Assembly (NCBI RefSeq): GCF_027484945.1
Contig: NZ_JAIXRZ010000028.1
Span: 1-64,000 of the forward strand
Reading direction: 5' to 3'
Source: Flavobacterium sp.
GTDB taxonomy: Bacteria > Bacteroidota > Bacteroidia > Flavobacteriales > Flavobacteriaceae
Length of the DNA stretch: 64,000 nt
The notes under the pieces were generated by a model, which was given only the letters and a program-made list of their open reading frames with translations, ran no database searches and was not told where the DNA came from. A program made the position numbers and the translations under genes. The number at the start of each line of letters is the position of its first letter. The stretch's first letter is position 1. Below are positions 17,081-27,365 of this stretch, piece by piece.

Positions 17081-17088
17081 TATTTTTG
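17081..17088 (+). promoter_or_regulatory. -7 box TATTTTTG of the dcw cluster
   Basis: An exact TAnnTTTG match 11 bases after the last GTGGTA repeat and 26 bases before the mraZ TTG start. Confidence 0.7.
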
Positions 17089-17114
17089 CTCTATATCAAA
17101 TTAGAAAATCCATT

Positions 17115-17588
17115 TTGAATTCATTAGTTGGAACATATGAGTGTAAAGTTGATGCCAAAGGACGGTTGTTATTGCCTGCTCCTTTGAAAAAGCAACTGAC
17201 GGCCTCTCTTCAGGACGGTTTCGTGCTGAAGCGCTCTGTTTTTCAGCCTTGTTTGGAATTGTATCCGATGACCGAATGGAATCTAATGATGCAAAAAATC
17301 AATAAGCTTAACCGATTTGTAAAAAAGAATAATGACTTCATTCGGCGGTTTACTGCTGGAGTGAAAGTGGTTGAAATCGACAACTTAGGCCGCTTATTGG
17401 TTCCCAAAGATCTTGTGGCTTTTGGCCAGATTTCTAAAGATATCGTGTTGTCTTCAGCGGTCAATATTATTGAGATTTGGGATAAAGATCTTTATGAAAA
17501 AGCAATTGATGATTCTGTCGTTGACTTTGCAGATTTGGCCGAAGATGTAATGGGTAATGTAAACGACGAGGACCATGGAATATCATAA
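17115..17588 (+). CDS. mraZ: division/cell wall cluster transcriptional regulator MraZ
   Basis: DNA-binding repressor and ring-forming protein that controls the dcw operon. It consists of two SpoVT/AbrB-like repeats: VGTYECKVDAKGRLLLPAPLKK near the start, and VVEIDNLGRLLVPKDLV in the second half, each with the DxxGR core. The frame runs up to a GTG at 17055, but that GTG is one of the operator repeats and upstream of the promoter. The family start (MNSLVGTYE) corresponds to the TTG at 17115, giving 157 residues. The end overlaps rsmH by 14 bases. Confidence 0.92.
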   Translation: MNSLVGTYECKVDAKGRLLLPAPLKKQLTASLQDGFVLKRSVFQPCLELYPMTEWNLMMQKINKLNRFVKKNNDFIRRFTAGVKVVEIDNLGRLLVPKDLVAFGQISKDIVLSSAVNIIEIWDKDLYEKAIDDSVVDFADLAEDVMGNVNDEDHGIS

Positions 17589-18474
17589 CCCAGTTTTACT
17601 CAAAGAAACGGTTGATGGTCTTGCCATTCGTCCGGATGGAATTTATGTAGATGTTACCTTCGGTGGAGGTGGGCATTCTCGGGAGATTTTAAAGCGTCTC
17701 GGTCCCCAGGGAAAGTTATTTGCTTTTGATCAAGATGAAGATGCTTGGAAAAACACGATTGATGATGATCGTTTTACGTTAGTGCCAGAGAATTTTCGCT
17801 ATATCAAACGGTTTTTGCGTTTTCATGGCGTCCGAAAAGTTGATGGAATTTTAGCCGATTTAGGAGTGTCATCCCATCAATTTGATGAAGCCGAACGCGG
17901 TTTTTCAACTCGATTTGAAGCTAAGTTGGATATGCGTATGAGCCGTCAAAACGATTGGGATGCATATCGTGTCATAAACGAATATGATGAGGAGCTTTTA
18001 AAGCAAATGTTTTTGAATTATGGTGAATTGAAACAAGCACCTGCCCTGGCGCGAACCATTGTGGAAGCGCGTAGCAAGAAGCCAATTCAAACGACAATCG
18101 AATTAAAAGCGGTGTTGGCTAAGTACCTGCCAGCGCATTTGAGTAATAAAATATTGGCCCAAATCTACCAAGCTATTCGCATTGAGGTAAATCAAGAAAT
18201 GGATGTTCTTAAAGAGTTTTTGGAGCAAACCAATGCACTTTTAAACCCGGGAGGTCGCTTAAGTGTAATTGCTTACCACTCGCTAGAGGATCGATTGGTA
18301 AAACGCTATATGCGAAATGGGATGTTTGAAGGTGAACCTGAACGCGATTTTTTTGGAAATTTTTCAGTCCCGTTTAAAACCATTGGAAAACTAATTGTCC
18401 CTTCTGAAGAAGAAATTAAAATAAATAATAGAGCGCGTAGTGCCAAATTACGAATTGCAGCAAAAGTCGAATGA
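17575..18474 (+). CDS. rsmH: 16S rRNA (cytosine1402-N4)-methyltransferase
   Basis: SAM-dependent methylation of N4 of C1402 in 16S rRNA. The start MEYHNPVLLKETVDGL and the SAM motif DVTFGGGGHS (about 23-32) are typical, as are ILADLGVSSHQFD, GFSTRFEAKLDMRM and the C-terminal AYHSLEDRLVKRY. The length of 299 residues is normal. It overlaps mraZ at its start and ftsL by four bases at its end, which indicates coupled translation. Confidence 0.96.
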   Translation: MEYHNPVLLKETVDGLAIRPDGIYVDVTFGGGGHSREILKRLGPQGKLFAFDQDEDAWKNTIDDDRFTLVPENFRYIKRFLRFHGVRKVDGILADLGVSSHQFDEAERGFSTRFEAKLDMRMSRQNDWDAYRVINEYDEELLKQMFLNYGELKQAPALARTIVEARSKKPIQTTIELKAVLAKYLPAHLSNKILAQIYQAIRIEVNQEMDVLKEFLEQTNALLNPGGRLSVIAYHSLEDRLVKRYMRNGMFEGEPERDFFGNFSVPFKTIGKLIVPSEEEIKINNRARSAKLRIAAKVE

Positions 18475-18818
18475 AACAAGGGGTTTATAGCATATTAAAA
18501 GCGCGGTTTTTAGTTAATGAAGATGCCACCAAAAATTGGCGCTTTATTCTGTTTTTAATTCTCTTAGCCATTATAATGATCGCTAACACGCATAGCTATG
18601 AGCAAAAGGTATTACGTATAGCCGAATTAAATGAGGAGGTAAAAGAATTGCGCTCTCGCTTTGTAGACCGCCGTTCCCAATTGATGAAACTGCGAATGGA
18701 GTCCACTATTTCTAAAAAAATGGAAACGCGTGGTATTTATCCCTCTCAGGTTCCGCCCCAAAAAATAACGGTAAATAAAAAAGAAGAAAAAGGATTTTTT
18801 GCACGATTATGGCAGTAG
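18471..18818 (+). CDS. ftsL: cell division protein FtsL-like
   Basis: A 115-residue bitopic membrane protein: short cytoplasmic N terminus, one membrane helix (about 27-42, FILFLILLAIIMIAN), then a coiled-coil-like stretch (QKVLRIAELNEEVKELRSRF). FtsL sequences are poorly conserved. The topology, size and position between rsmH and the FtsI-type transpeptidase support the call. It should act with FtsQ and FtsI in the divisome. Start and stop overlap the neighbouring genes by 4 and 10 bases. Confidence 0.85.
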   Translation: MKQGVYSILKARFLVNEDATKNWRFILFLILLAIIMIANTHSYEQKVLRIAELNEEVKELRSRFVDRRSQLMKLRMESTISKKMETRGIYPSQVPPQKITVNKKEEKGFFARLWQ

Positions 18819-20821
18819 ATACTACTAATAAAGCACTTTCATACCGCACCTACCTTACTGCTGTGGGCATCTTTATTATGACCATTGCAATCGCAGTAAA
18901 ATTGATAAATATCCAATGGGTAGAAGGAGCGCATTACCGTAAGTTGGCCAAAAAACGCACGGTAAATACATTTGTTATTCCAGCCAATAAAGGAAATATT
19001 TATTCAGCAGACGGGAGTTTGTTGGCGACATCAATACCAAACTACACCATTCATTTTGATGCCGTTGCTCCAAAACAATCGCTTTTTCAGGAAAATGTTG
19101 CCGATTTAGCGAAAGCAATGTCCAAAATGTTCGGTAAATCCGCTTCTCATTATCAAAATGTATTCCAACGCGCCCGCACAAATAATAATCGATTCTTGTT
19201 TATCGCCAAAGATTTAACCTACACCCAATTTATGGTGTTGAAAGAGATGCCAATTTTTAAAGAAGGTAAAAATAAAGGTGGGTTTATAGTTGAAGCACAT
19301 CCTGTAAGGGTGCATCCTATTGGTAAAATTGCTGAGCGCACCATTGGTTATGAGCGTAAATTGGAAGATGGAACCTTACGGAAGGTGGGAATTGAAGGGG
19401 CTTTTTCAAAGTATTTAAAAGGCGAAGACGGTAAAGTTTTAAAACAAAAAATGGCCAAAGGTGAATGGAAACCTATTCGAGATGAGAACGAAAAAGAGCC
19501 CCGTGATGGCTATGATGTAATTGCTACTCTAGATGTTTTTATTCAAGATATTGCACATCATGCGTTATTGAAACAATTGCAAGATTATGATGCCGAGCAC
19601 GGTTGTGTGGTGGTTATGGAAACCAAAACCGGTTATGTGCGTGCAATTTCTAATTTGGAAAAGGATGATAAGTCGGGAGATTACTATGAATCATTCAATT
19701 ATGCCATCTATGAGTCCCATGAACCTGGTTCAACTTTTAAATTGGTTGATTTGATAGCGTTGCTCGATGATCAAAAAGTTGATACGAGTAAAGTGTATGA
19801 CCGTAAGGGCGGTTTAATTTATTATTACGGTAAAAAAGTAGAAGATTCACATCGTGAAGGACCCCAAAAAATTTCTTTAGCTAGAGGTATGGAAATCTCT
19901 TCCAATACGGTTTTGGTTCAAGCGGTATGTGAAAATTATAAAGATAATCCCCAACAATTTGTAGAGCGTATTGAACGTATGGGCTTGGATAAGCCATTAG
20001 GATTGCCTATTGCTGGAGAAGGTATTCCTTCAATTCCTAAACCGGGATCCAAAAGATGGAGTGCAATTGCGTTGCCTTGGATGGCTTTTGGGTATGGGGT
20101 TTCTGTAACGCCTTTACAAACATTAACCTTATACAATGCAATAGCAAATAATGGGGAAATGATTAAGCCTCTTTTTGTGTCCGAAATTAAAGAGTGGAAC
20201 AAGACGATTAAAAAATACAATAAAGAAGTAATCAATCCAAAGATCTGCTCAGACAATACCGTAAAAAAAATAAAAGTTGTCCTAGAAAATGTTGTGAAAC
20301 GCGGCACGGGTAAATCATTGTATTCAAAAGATTTTTCTATGGCGGGAAAAACGGGAACAGCACAAGCCAATTATGCGGTTAATGGTGGTATGGAGAAACA
20401 TTATATTTCATCTTTTGTGGGCTTTTTTCCGGCAGATAATCCAAAATATTCGTGTATAGTAGTGGTTCATAAACCCTCAACAAAAAATAATAATTATTAC
20501 GGTGCAGATGTAGCAGGTCCAGTATTTAAACGTATTGCACAAAAAATCTATACCGATGCCCCTTCATCTAACAAAGTAAAAGATGTTAATAAGAAGGTTG
20601 CAAAACAAGATGCAAAATACCAGGAATATTATTCGCGGTTGCACAAAGCAAAAAATAAAGTGCCAAATTTAAAAGGTATGCCCGGTATGGATGCTGTGGC
20701 ACTACTAGAAAATTTAGGATTGAAAGTGATTGTGAATGGTGCTGGAAGAGTAAAATCGCAGTCAATAAAACCGGGCGAAGTCCTACGAAAAAATACGCGT
20801 ATCACCTTAGAATTATCGTAA
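18809..20821 (+). CDS. ftsI: peptidoglycan transpeptidase FtsI (class B PBP)
   Basis: Septal D,D-transpeptidase. One N-terminal membrane helix (about 14-34) and a dimerisation region are followed by the penicillin-binding domain. The active site SxxK is Ser308-Lys311 (STFK), the SxN motif is SSN, and KTG lies in GKTGTAQ. A C-terminal PASTA domain (VPNLKGMPGMDAVALLENLG) is present, which E. coli FtsI lacks but SpoVD and PBP2X types have. The length of 670 residues fits the PASTA version. It overlaps ftsL by 10 bases and murE by one base. Confidence 0.95.
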   Translation: MAVDTTNKALSYRTYLTAVGIFIMTIAIAVKLINIQWVEGAHYRKLAKKRTVNTFVIPANKGNIYSADGSLLATSIPNYTIHFDAVAPKQSLFQENVADLAKAMSKMFGKSASHYQNVFQRARTNNNRFLFIAKDLTYTQFMVLKEMPIFKEGKNKGGFIVEAHPVRVHPIGKIAERTIGYERKLEDGTLRKVGIEGAFSKYLKGEDGKVLKQKMAKGEWKPIRDENEKEPRDGYDVIATLDVFIQDIAHHALLKQLQDYDAEHGCVVVMETKTGYVRAISNLEKDDKSGDYYESFNYAIYESHEPGSTFKLVDLIALLDDQKVDTSKVYDRKGGLIYYYGKKVEDSHREGPQKISLARGMEISSNTVLVQAVCENYKDNPQQFVERIERMGLDKPLGLPIAGEGIPSIPKPGSKRWSAIALPWMAFGYGVSVTPLQTLTLYNAIANNGEMIKPLFVSEIKEWNKTIKKYNKEVINPKICSDNTVKKIKVVLENVVKRGTGKSLYSKDFSMAGKTGTAQANYAVNGGMEKHYISSFVGFFPADNPKYSCIVVVHKPSTKNNNYYGADVAGPVFKRIAQKIYTDAPSSNKVKDVNKKVAKQDAKYQEYYSRLHKAKNKVPNLKGMPGMDAVALLENLGLKVIVNGAGRVKSQSIKPGEVLRKNTRITLELS

Positions 20822-22281
20822 TGCAGTTAAAAGAACTCTTATATAAAGTTGCATTAGTGTCGGTTAAAGGGCCGACCGATATTGCTGTATCAAAAATTGA
20901 GTTTGATTCGCGAAAGGTAGCGCATCAAGATGTTTTTGTTGCGATTCGGGGCACAGTTTCAAACGGACATGATTATATCGCTAAGGCAATTGAATTAGGA
21001 GCTGTGGTTATTGTATGTGATACATTGCCCGAGCAGTTTCACGATGGGGTTACGTATGTTCAAGTTGTGGATACCAATTCGGCTTTAGCCTATATGGCCA
21101 ATAATTTTTATAGCAATCCTTCATCTCAATTGAAATTGGTAGGAGTTACCGGAACAAATGGAAAAACAACGATTGCGACGTTATTGTACCAATTGTTTAA
21201 AAAAGCAGGCTATAAAGTAGGATTGTTGTCGACGGTAAAGATCATGGTTGATGATACCGTTTACAAAGCAACGCATACAACACCCGATTCTTTGACAATC
21301 AATCAGTATTTGAATGCAATGGTTCAGATCGGTTGTGAATTTTGTTTTATGGAAGTTAGCTCCCATGGAGTCCACCAAAAACGTACAGAGGGATTGGTGT
21401 TTGAAGGCGGTGTATTTACCAATTTATCGCATGACCATTTGGATTATCATGCGTCTTTTGCCGAATACCGAGATGTAAAAAAATCCTTTTTTGATCATTT
21501 ACCCAAAACGGCATTTGCCTTAACCAATAATGATGATAAAAATGGTCCGGTTATGCTGCAAAACACCCAAGCACGTAAATTGACCTATGCTTTAAAATCA
21601 ATGGCCGATTATAAGGCTCAAATACTCGAAAATCAGTTGTCTGGATTGTTGTTGAAAGTCAATGAAAATGAAGTTTGGGTAAAGTTAATCGGCTCGTTTA
21701 ATGCGTACAATTTATTGGCAATTTATGGTGTAGCGCTAGCGTTAGGACTAGAAAAAATAGAAACGCTTCGTTTGTTATCTGAGTTGGAAAGTGTTTCCGG
21801 ACGGTTTCAATTTATTATTTCCAAAGATAAAATAACGGCTATAGTTGATTATGCCCATACACCCGATGCATTGGAAAATGTGTTACGGACCATTTCTGAT
21901 ATCCGAACAAAAAATGAACAACTGATTACCGTTGTCGGATGTGGTGGTGATCGCGATAAAACCAAGCGTCCCGTTATGGCGCAAATTGCTGCTGCGTTGA
22001 GTGATAAAGTCATTTTTACCTCCGATAATCCGCGTTCTGAATCTCCTGAACAAATTATTGTCGAAATGGAGGCAGGTGTTGAACCTCAAGATTTTAAAAA
22101 AACAATATCTATAGTCGATCGTAAGCAAGCCATTAAAACAGCTTGTCAATTGGCTAATGCCAACGATATTCTTTTGATTGCAGGTAAGGGACATGAAACA
22201 TATCAAGAAATAAACGGTGTTCGTCATGATTTTGACGATATGCAAATTGTAAAAGATATACTCGAATTATTAAATAAATAA
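20821..22281 (+). CDS. murE: UDP-MurNAc-L-alanyl-D-glutamate:meso-DAP ligase
   Basis: Adds the third residue of the peptidoglycan stem peptide in the cytoplasm. The ATP-binding loop is GTNGKTT at 111-117 (Lys115). The DNPR motif at 402-405 marks meso-diaminopimelate rather than lysine as substrate, so the wall should be of the DAP type. The length is 486 residues. The ATG overlaps the ftsI stop by one base. murF, which normally follows murE in E. coli, is absent and mraY comes next. Confidence 0.96.
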   Translation: MQLKELLYKVALVSVKGPTDIAVSKIEFDSRKVAHQDVFVAIRGTVSNGHDYIAKAIELGAVVIVCDTLPEQFHDGVTYVQVVDTNSALAYMANNFYSNPSSQLKLVGVTGTNGKTTIATLLYQLFKKAGYKVGLLSTVKIMVDDTVYKATHTTPDSLTINQYLNAMVQIGCEFCFMEVSSHGVHQKRTEGLVFEGGVFTNLSHDHLDYHASFAEYRDVKKSFFDHLPKTAFALTNNDDKNGPVMLQNTQARKLTYALKSMADYKAQILENQLSGLLLKVNENEVWVKLIGSFNAYNLLAIYGVALALGLEKIETLRLLSELESVSGRFQFIISKDKITAIVDYAHTPDALENVLRTISDIRTKNEQLITVVGCGGDRDKTKRPVMAQIAAALSDKVIFTSDNPRSESPEQIIVEMEAGVEPQDFKKTISIVDRKQAIKTACQLANANDILLIAGKGHETYQEINGVRHDFDDMQIVKDILELLNK

Positions 22282-22284
22282 ACT

Positions 22285-23511
22285 ATGCTCTACTATTTGT
22301 TTGACTTTCTCGATAAACATCACGACTTCCCTGGAGCGGGTGTGTTTCAATATATCACGTTCCGATCGGCAATGGCTTTGATTTTGTCTTTGATGATTTC
22401 AACGATTTATGGAAAAAAAATAATCAATTTCCTTCGTAACCAACAAGTGGGCGAAACCATTCGCGAATTGGGCCTTGAGGGGCAAACACAAAAAGCTGGA
22501 ACACCAACGATGGGTGGATTAATTATTATTGTTGCCACGTTGATTCCGGTGTTGTTGTTTACCAAATTGAACAATATTTATATCATTCTGTTGATTGTTA
22601 CCACACTATGGATGGGTACGATCGGATTTATAGATGATTATATTAAAATTTTCAAAAAAGATAAGCAAGGATTAAAAGGAATCTTCAAAGTTATAGGTCA
22701 AGTAGGATTGGGTTTAATAGTTGGATCGGTATTGTATTTTCATCCCGGAGTAACGGTTCGTGAAAAGTCAAATGTCCCAATTACATTCAATCAAACCCAA
22801 AGCATGGTTGCTCCTGTGGCCAAAGAGGTTAAATCGACAACCACTACAATTCCATTCATGAAGAACAATGAATTGGAATATGCTCAAATCTTAAAGCCTT
22901 TTACTGAAAATTACCATCAATGGGCATGGTTGGTATTTATTCCGATTGTAATTTTTATCATCACCGCGGTTTCCAATGGGGCAAATCTTACGGATGGAAT
23001 TGATGGACTTGCTGCGGGTACTTCGGCGATATCGGTTTTAGCACTAGGAATATTTGCCTTTATCTCTGGAAATATCATTTTGTCTAGCTACTTGAATGTC
23101 ATGTATATTCCAAATTCTGGAGAAATGACGGTTTTTATTGCAGCATTTGTAGGGGCTTTAGTTGGGTTTCTCTGGTATAATTCCTATCCCGCTTCGGTTT
23201 TTATGGGAGATACGGGAAGTTTAACTATAGGTGGAATTATTGCGGTTTTGGCGATATCTGTACGTAAGGAAATGTTGTTACCCGTATTGTGTGCTATTTT
23301 CTTTGCCGAAAGCGCTTCTGTAATCATGCAAGTTTCCTATTTCAAGTATACTAAAAAACGATTTGGTGAAGGACGCCGTATTTTTTTAATGTCGCCATTA
23401 CATCATCATTATCAGAAAAAAGGGTACCACGAAAGTAAAATCGTAACCCGCTTTTGGATTGTAACGATCATGTTAGCCATTGTAGCTATTGTAACCTTAA
23501 AATTACGCTAA
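22285..23511 (+). CDS. mraY: phospho-MurNAc-pentapeptide translocase
   Basis: Membrane enzyme that makes lipid I by transferring phospho-MurNAc-pentapeptide to undecaprenyl phosphate. About ten membrane helices are seen. Conserved parts are [20 protein letters not shown] with the paired aspartates, [12 protein letters not shown], and [10 protein letters not shown]; the HHHY segment ([12 protein letters not shown]) is near the C terminus. At 408 residues it is longer than E. coli MraY (360) because of a loop at about 150-210 before NYHQWAW, as in other Bacteroidota. Three bases separate it from murE. Confidence 0.96.
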   Translation: MLYYLFDFLDKHHDFPGAGVFQYITFRSAMALILSLMISTIYGKKIINFLRNQQVGETIRELGLEGQTQKAGTPTMGGLIIIVATLIPVLLFTKLNNIYIILLIVTTLWMGTIGFIDDYIKIFKKDKQGLKGIFKVIGQVGLGLIVGSVLYFHPGVTVREKSNVPITFNQTQSMVAPVAKEVKSTTTTIPFMKNNELEYAQILKPFTENYHQWAWLVFIPIVIFIITAVSNGANLTDGIDGLAAGTSAISVLALGIFAFISGNIILSSYLNVMYIPNSGEMTVFIAAFVGALVGFLWYNSYPASVFMGDTGSLTIGGIIAVLAISVRKEMLLPVLCAIFFAESASVIMQVSYFKYTKKRFGEGRRIFLMSPLHHHYQKKGYHESKIVTRFWIVTIMLAIVAIVTLKLR

Positions 23512-23512
23512 A

Positions 23513-24847
23513 ATGAAACGATTGGTCGTCCTGGGTGGCGGTGAAAGTGGCGTGGGTACTGCACTATTAGGGCAAAAAAAAGGATACGATGTTTTTGTAT
23601 CTGATTTTGGAGCTATCAAACAGAATTATAAAGACGTTCTTACTCAATACAAGATTGCTTGGGAAGATAACCAACATACGGAAGCATTGATTCTCAATGC
23701 CGATGTAGTAATGAAAAGTCCCGGTATCCCCGATAAAGCACCTATAGTAAAAAAGTTGGTCGAAAAAAAAATACCGGTCATCTCAGAAATTGAGTTTGCG
23801 TATCCTTACACAGATGCGGTAACAATTGGGATTACTGGGAGCAACGGTAAAACTACAACAACCATGTTAACCTACCATTTACTAAAAGAAGGTGGGCTTA
23901 ATGTGGGTTTAGGGGGGAATATCGGAAAGAGTTTCGCTTGGCAAGTGGCCGAAGAAAATTACGACTGTTATGTGTTGGAATTGAGCAGTTTTCAATTGGA
24001 TGGTATTGTGCATTATAAACCACACATTGCCATTATAACCAATATAAGTCCGGATCATTTGGATCGCTATGACTATAATTATGACAAGTATATCGCATCC
24101 AAATTCCGAATCACAATGAATCAAAACGAAGGCGATTATCTCATTTATGATTCCGATGATGTAGCCATGAATAATTGGCTTAACAATAATAAAATCAAAG
24201 CAAAACCAATTCCTTTTTCAATAACAAAAAGTAATAAAGAAGGAGCCTATTTAAACGACAAAACTATGGAAATCAACATTAATCAAGAGGAGTTCATGAT
24301 GGAAACTGCTCAAATTGCTCTCGAAGGTAAACACAATTTGAAAAATGCAATGGCTGCGGCTTCAGTAGCTCAATTGATGCGTATCAGAAAACAAACGATA
24401 CGAGAGAGTTTGTCCAATTTTCAGGGAGTAGAACACCGCTTGGAGAAAGTTTTAAAAATTCAAAATGTACAATACATTAACGATAGTAAAGCTACCAATG
24501 TAAATGCTACCTACTTTGCTTTAGAAAGCATGACCACACCTACCGTATGGATTGTTGGGGGAGTAGATAAAGGAAATGATTATACCGAGTTAATGGCTTT
24601 GGTACATGAAAAAGTAAAAGCAATTATTTGTTTAGGCGTTGATAATAAAAAAATAATCGATGCTTTTGTAAATGTGGTAGATATGATGGTTGAAGTTGAC
24701 AATATGTTTGATGCCGTAAATACAGCCAAACATATTGCCGAAAAAGGGGACACCGTTTTATTATCTCCTGCTTGCGCAAGTTTTGATTTGTTTGAAAACT
24801 ATGAAGATCGTGGCCGCCAGTTTAAAGATGTGGTTCGAAATCTTTAA
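23513..24847 (+). CDS. murD: UDP-MurNAc-L-alanine:D-glutamate ligase
   Basis: Adds D-glutamate to UDP-MurNAc-L-Ala. The N-terminal nucleotide-binding motif is LGGGESGVG, the ATP loop is GSNGKTT at 109-115 (Lys113), and the C-terminal block is LSPACASFDLFENYEDRG. The length of 444 residues is normal. It starts one base after the mraY stop. The 131-base gap to ftsW is the largest within the cluster and shows no clear promoter box or terminator. Confidence 0.96.
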   Translation: MKRLVVLGGGESGVGTALLGQKKGYDVFVSDFGAIKQNYKDVLTQYKIAWEDNQHTEALILNADVVMKSPGIPDKAPIVKKLVEKKIPVISEIEFAYPYTDAVTIGITGSNGKTTTTMLTYHLLKEGGLNVGLGGNIGKSFAWQVAEENYDCYVLELSSFQLDGIVHYKPHIAIITNISPDHLDRYDYNYDKYIASKFRITMNQNEGDYLIYDSDDVAMNNWLNNNKIKAKPIPFSITKSNKEGAYLNDKTMEININQEEFMMETAQIALEGKHNLKNAMAAASVAQLMRIRKQTIRESLSNFQGVEHRLEKVLKIQNVQYINDSKATNVNATYFALESMTTPTVWIVGGVDKGNDYTELMALVHEKVKAIICLGVDNKKIIDAFVNVVDMMVEVDNMFDAVNTAKHIAEKGDTVLLSPACASFDLFENYEDRGRQFKDVVRNL

Positions 24848-24978
24848 TCAATTCCAAGGGGTTAATAAATAAAAAAAGATAAACTAGGGTTAGTCAATGC
24901 AGTCGTTTCATGGGCAACCGTCAAGTAAAAGAATCCCGCGTATACAATAGATAATACCCAATACAAAAAACTAATTTT

Positions 24979-26265
24979 ATGAAGCAATTAATCAGTAGGT
25001 TACATGGAGATAAGGTCATCTGGGCTTTGGTAGTCTTTTTGGCGGTATTTTCATTTATGCCTGTGTTTAGTGCAAGTAGTAATTTAGCCTATACGCGCCA
25101 CGGTTCGGGAAATGTGTTAACTTATTTGGTAAAACACGCGCTTCATATCACGGTTGGTTTTTTTATTATTTATAAAGTTCATAAAGTTCCGTTTCATTAT
25201 TTTCGAAGGTTATCTTTAATCATTCTTCCTATAGTCTGGGTGCTGTTGTTGTACACCTTAATCCGTGGAAATGTAATCGAAGGCGCCAATGCTAGCCGTT
25301 GGATTCAGATCCCATTTATTGGAATTTCCTTTCAAACATCAGCTTTAGCAGCAATAGTGCTCTATGTTTTTGTTGCACGGTATTTGACCAAAACACGGGA
25401 AACGCCCGTAACATTTAAAAATTCTTTATTTGAGCTTTGGCTTTATGTGTTTATCACAGTAGGATTAATTTTTCCGGCCAACTTTTCGACCGCCGCATTG
25501 ATTTTTCTCATGGTGCTTATGATTGTGTTCATTGGAAAATATCCATTCAAATACATTGCAATGATTCTTGGATTGGCTGTAGCAGCAGCTTCGTTTTTTA
25601 TATTGTTGGTTGTTGCTTTTCCTAAAGCGTTTCCAAACCGAGTAGATACATGGAAAAGTCGCGTCGAAAATTTCACCTCCGACAAGCCCAACGAAAACAA
25701 TTACCAAATTGATAACGCTAAAATGGCTATCGCTTCGGGTAGAATTTACGGATTGGGTCCGGGCAAAAGTGTACAGAAAAATTTTTTACCGCAATCGTCA
25801 TCCGATTTTATTTATGCGATTATCGTTGAGGAGTATGGGTTAATAGGCGGATTGTCAATCTTGTTTTTATATGTTTTATTGTTGTTCCGGTTTGTAGTTG
25901 CCTCCCATAAAGCCACCACTTTATTCGGAAAGCTTTTAGTGATAAGTCTCGGGTTCCCTATAGTATTTCAAGCCATGATAAATATGGCCGTTGCTGTAGA
26001 GTTACTCCCTGTTACGGGTCAGACACTCCCTTTAGTTAGTTCAGGAGGGACTTCGCTTTGGATGACCTGTATTGCGATTGGAATCATTTTAAGTGTTACT
26101 AAAAAAGAAGAAGAAATTGCCCAAGAAGAAGCCGATAAAAAACGCCGTGACGAGGCTTTACAACGATTAATAGATCAACAAATTCTAGCCGAAGAAGAAG
26201 CAGAACGTGCGCAAAATGATGGGAATGACGAACCAAATAATCCATTAAATACGGTAATGAATTAA
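24979..26265 (+). CDS. ftsW: lipid II polymerase FtsW (SEDS family)
   Basis: Septal peptidoglycan glycosyltransferase of the SEDS family, partner of FtsI. Ten or so membrane helices are seen. Family landmarks are the region ANASRWIQI, the KSRVENF and GLGPGKS segments in the large periplasmic loop, and the C-terminal [16 protein letters not shown]. The length is 428 residues. An unusual acidic and Gln-rich cytoplasmic tail ([19 protein letters not shown] and on) follows the last helix. RodA is excluded by the position in the dcw cluster rather than by motif. Confidence 0.93.
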   Translation: MKQLISRLHGDKVIWALVVFLAVFSFMPVFSASSNLAYTRHGSGNVLTYLVKHALHITVGFFIIYKVHKVPFHYFRRLSLIILPIVWVLLLYTLIRGNVIEGANASRWIQIPFIGISFQTSALAAIVLYVFVARYLTKTRETPVTFKNSLFELWLYVFITVGLIFPANFSTAALIFLMVLMIVFIGKYPFKYIAMILGLAVAAASFFILLVVAFPKAFPNRVDTWKSRVENFTSDKPNENNYQIDNAKMAIASGRIYGLGPGKSVQKNFLPQSSSDFIYAIIVEEYGLIGGLSILFLYVLLLFRFVVASHKATTLFGKLLVISLGFPIVFQAMINMAVAVELLPVTGQTLPLVSSGGTSLWMTCIAIGIILSVTKKEEEIAQEEADKKRRDEALQRLIDQQILAEEEAERAQNDGNDEPNNPLNTVMN

Positions 26266-26269
26266 ACGG

Positions 26270-27364
26270 ATGAAAACACATAAATTCATATTAAGTGGAG
26301 GGGGAACCGGGGGTCACATTTATCCGGCAATTGCCATTGCAAACGCATTGAAACAACGTTTTCCTGATGCTGAATTTTTATTTGTTGGAGCACAAGATAA
26401 AATGGAAATGCAAAAAGTCCCTCAATCCGGATACAAAATAGAAGGACTATGGATTGCAGGCTTACAACGAAAGTTCACCTTTCAAAATATGCTTTTCCCG
26501 TTTAAATTGTTGAGCAGTTTACTAAAATCCGATCGTATTATTAGGCAATTTCAACCCGACGTGGTGATTGGTACTGGTGGTTTTGCGAGCGGTCCGTTGT
26601 TGCAAATGGCTATACGTAAAAGAATTCCTACTGTGGTTCAGGAACAAAATTCCTATCCCGGAATTACCAATAAACTGTTGAGTAAAAAAGCTAATGTGAT
26701 TTGCGTAGCCTATGAAAATCTAGATCGTTTTTTTCCGAAAGAAAAAATTGTATTTACAGGTAATCCAGTTCGTCAAGATTTATTAGATAGTGGTTCTAAG
26801 CGTACAGAGGGATTGAACTATTTTAAATTGGATCCCAATAAAAAAACACTTTTGGTTTTAGGAGGAAGTTTGGGCGCACGCCGCATAAATCAATTAATTG
26901 CTAAAGAACTCGACTTTTTGCTTCAACACGATATACAAGTTTTTTGGCAATGCGGAAAATTATATTACGAAGCATATAAACATTTAGAAGCACGGCCTAA
27001 TGTTCATGTCGTTGCATTTATCGATCGTATGGATTTAATTTATGCAGCAGCCGATTTTGTGATTTCGCGCGCCGGTGCTTCATCAGTGTCTGAACTGTGT
27101 TTGGTGGGAAAACCTACACTGTTTATTCCATCGCCCAATGTAGCAGAAGATCATCAAACGAAAAATGCCAAGGCCATTGTTGAAAAAGGAGGTGCTTTGT
27201 TGTTGCGTGAGTCCGAATTGGATACGCAATTTGAAACAACAATGGTTGATTTAATGCAAAACGAGGTGCTGCAACACCAATTAAGTGACGCCATGAAACG
27301 CTTAGGTAAGCCCGATGCTACCCAAGCAATTGTTGATGAAATTATTAAATTAATGCACAAATAG
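26270..27364 (+). CDS. murG: UDP-GlcNAc:undecaprenyl-PP-MurNAc-pentapeptide transferase
   Basis: Makes lipid II from lipid I on the inner face of the membrane. GT28 family: the N-terminal loop [10 protein letters not shown] (10-19), the second glycine-rich loop LGGSLGARR, and the UDP-GlcNAc site [13 protein letters not shown]. It uses QEQNSYPG like other MurG proteins. The length is 364 residues. It starts four bases after the ftsW stop and ends one base before murC. Confidence 0.96.
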   Translation: MKTHKFILSGGGTGGHIYPAIAIANALKQRFPDAEFLFVGAQDKMEMQKVPQSGYKIEGLWIAGLQRKFTFQNMLFPFKLLSSLLKSDRIIRQFQPDVVIGTGGFASGPLLQMAIRKRIPTVVQEQNSYPGITNKLLSKKANVICVAYENLDRFFPKEKIVFTGNPVRQDLLDSGSKRTEGLNYFKLDPNKKTLLVLGGSLGARRINQLIAKELDFLLQHDIQVFWQCGKLYYEAYKHLEARPNVHVVAFIDRMDLIYAAADFVISRAGASSVSELCLVGKPTLFIPSPNVAEDHQTKNAKAIVEKGGALLLRESELDTQFETTMVDLMQNEVLQHQLSDAMKRLGKPDATQAIVDEIIKLMHK

Positions 27365-27365
27365 A

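Noticed and set aside
19936-20370. A 144-codon minus-strand ORF in ftsI and similar ones in ftsZ, murE and gldM
   Set aside because: Mirror frames of conserved coding sequence; no start signals and no neighbours in that direction.
24848-24978. A second promoter or small gene between murD and ftsW
   Set aside because: No TAnnTTTG box, terminator or conserved small ORF was found; the longest frame codes for 17 residues.
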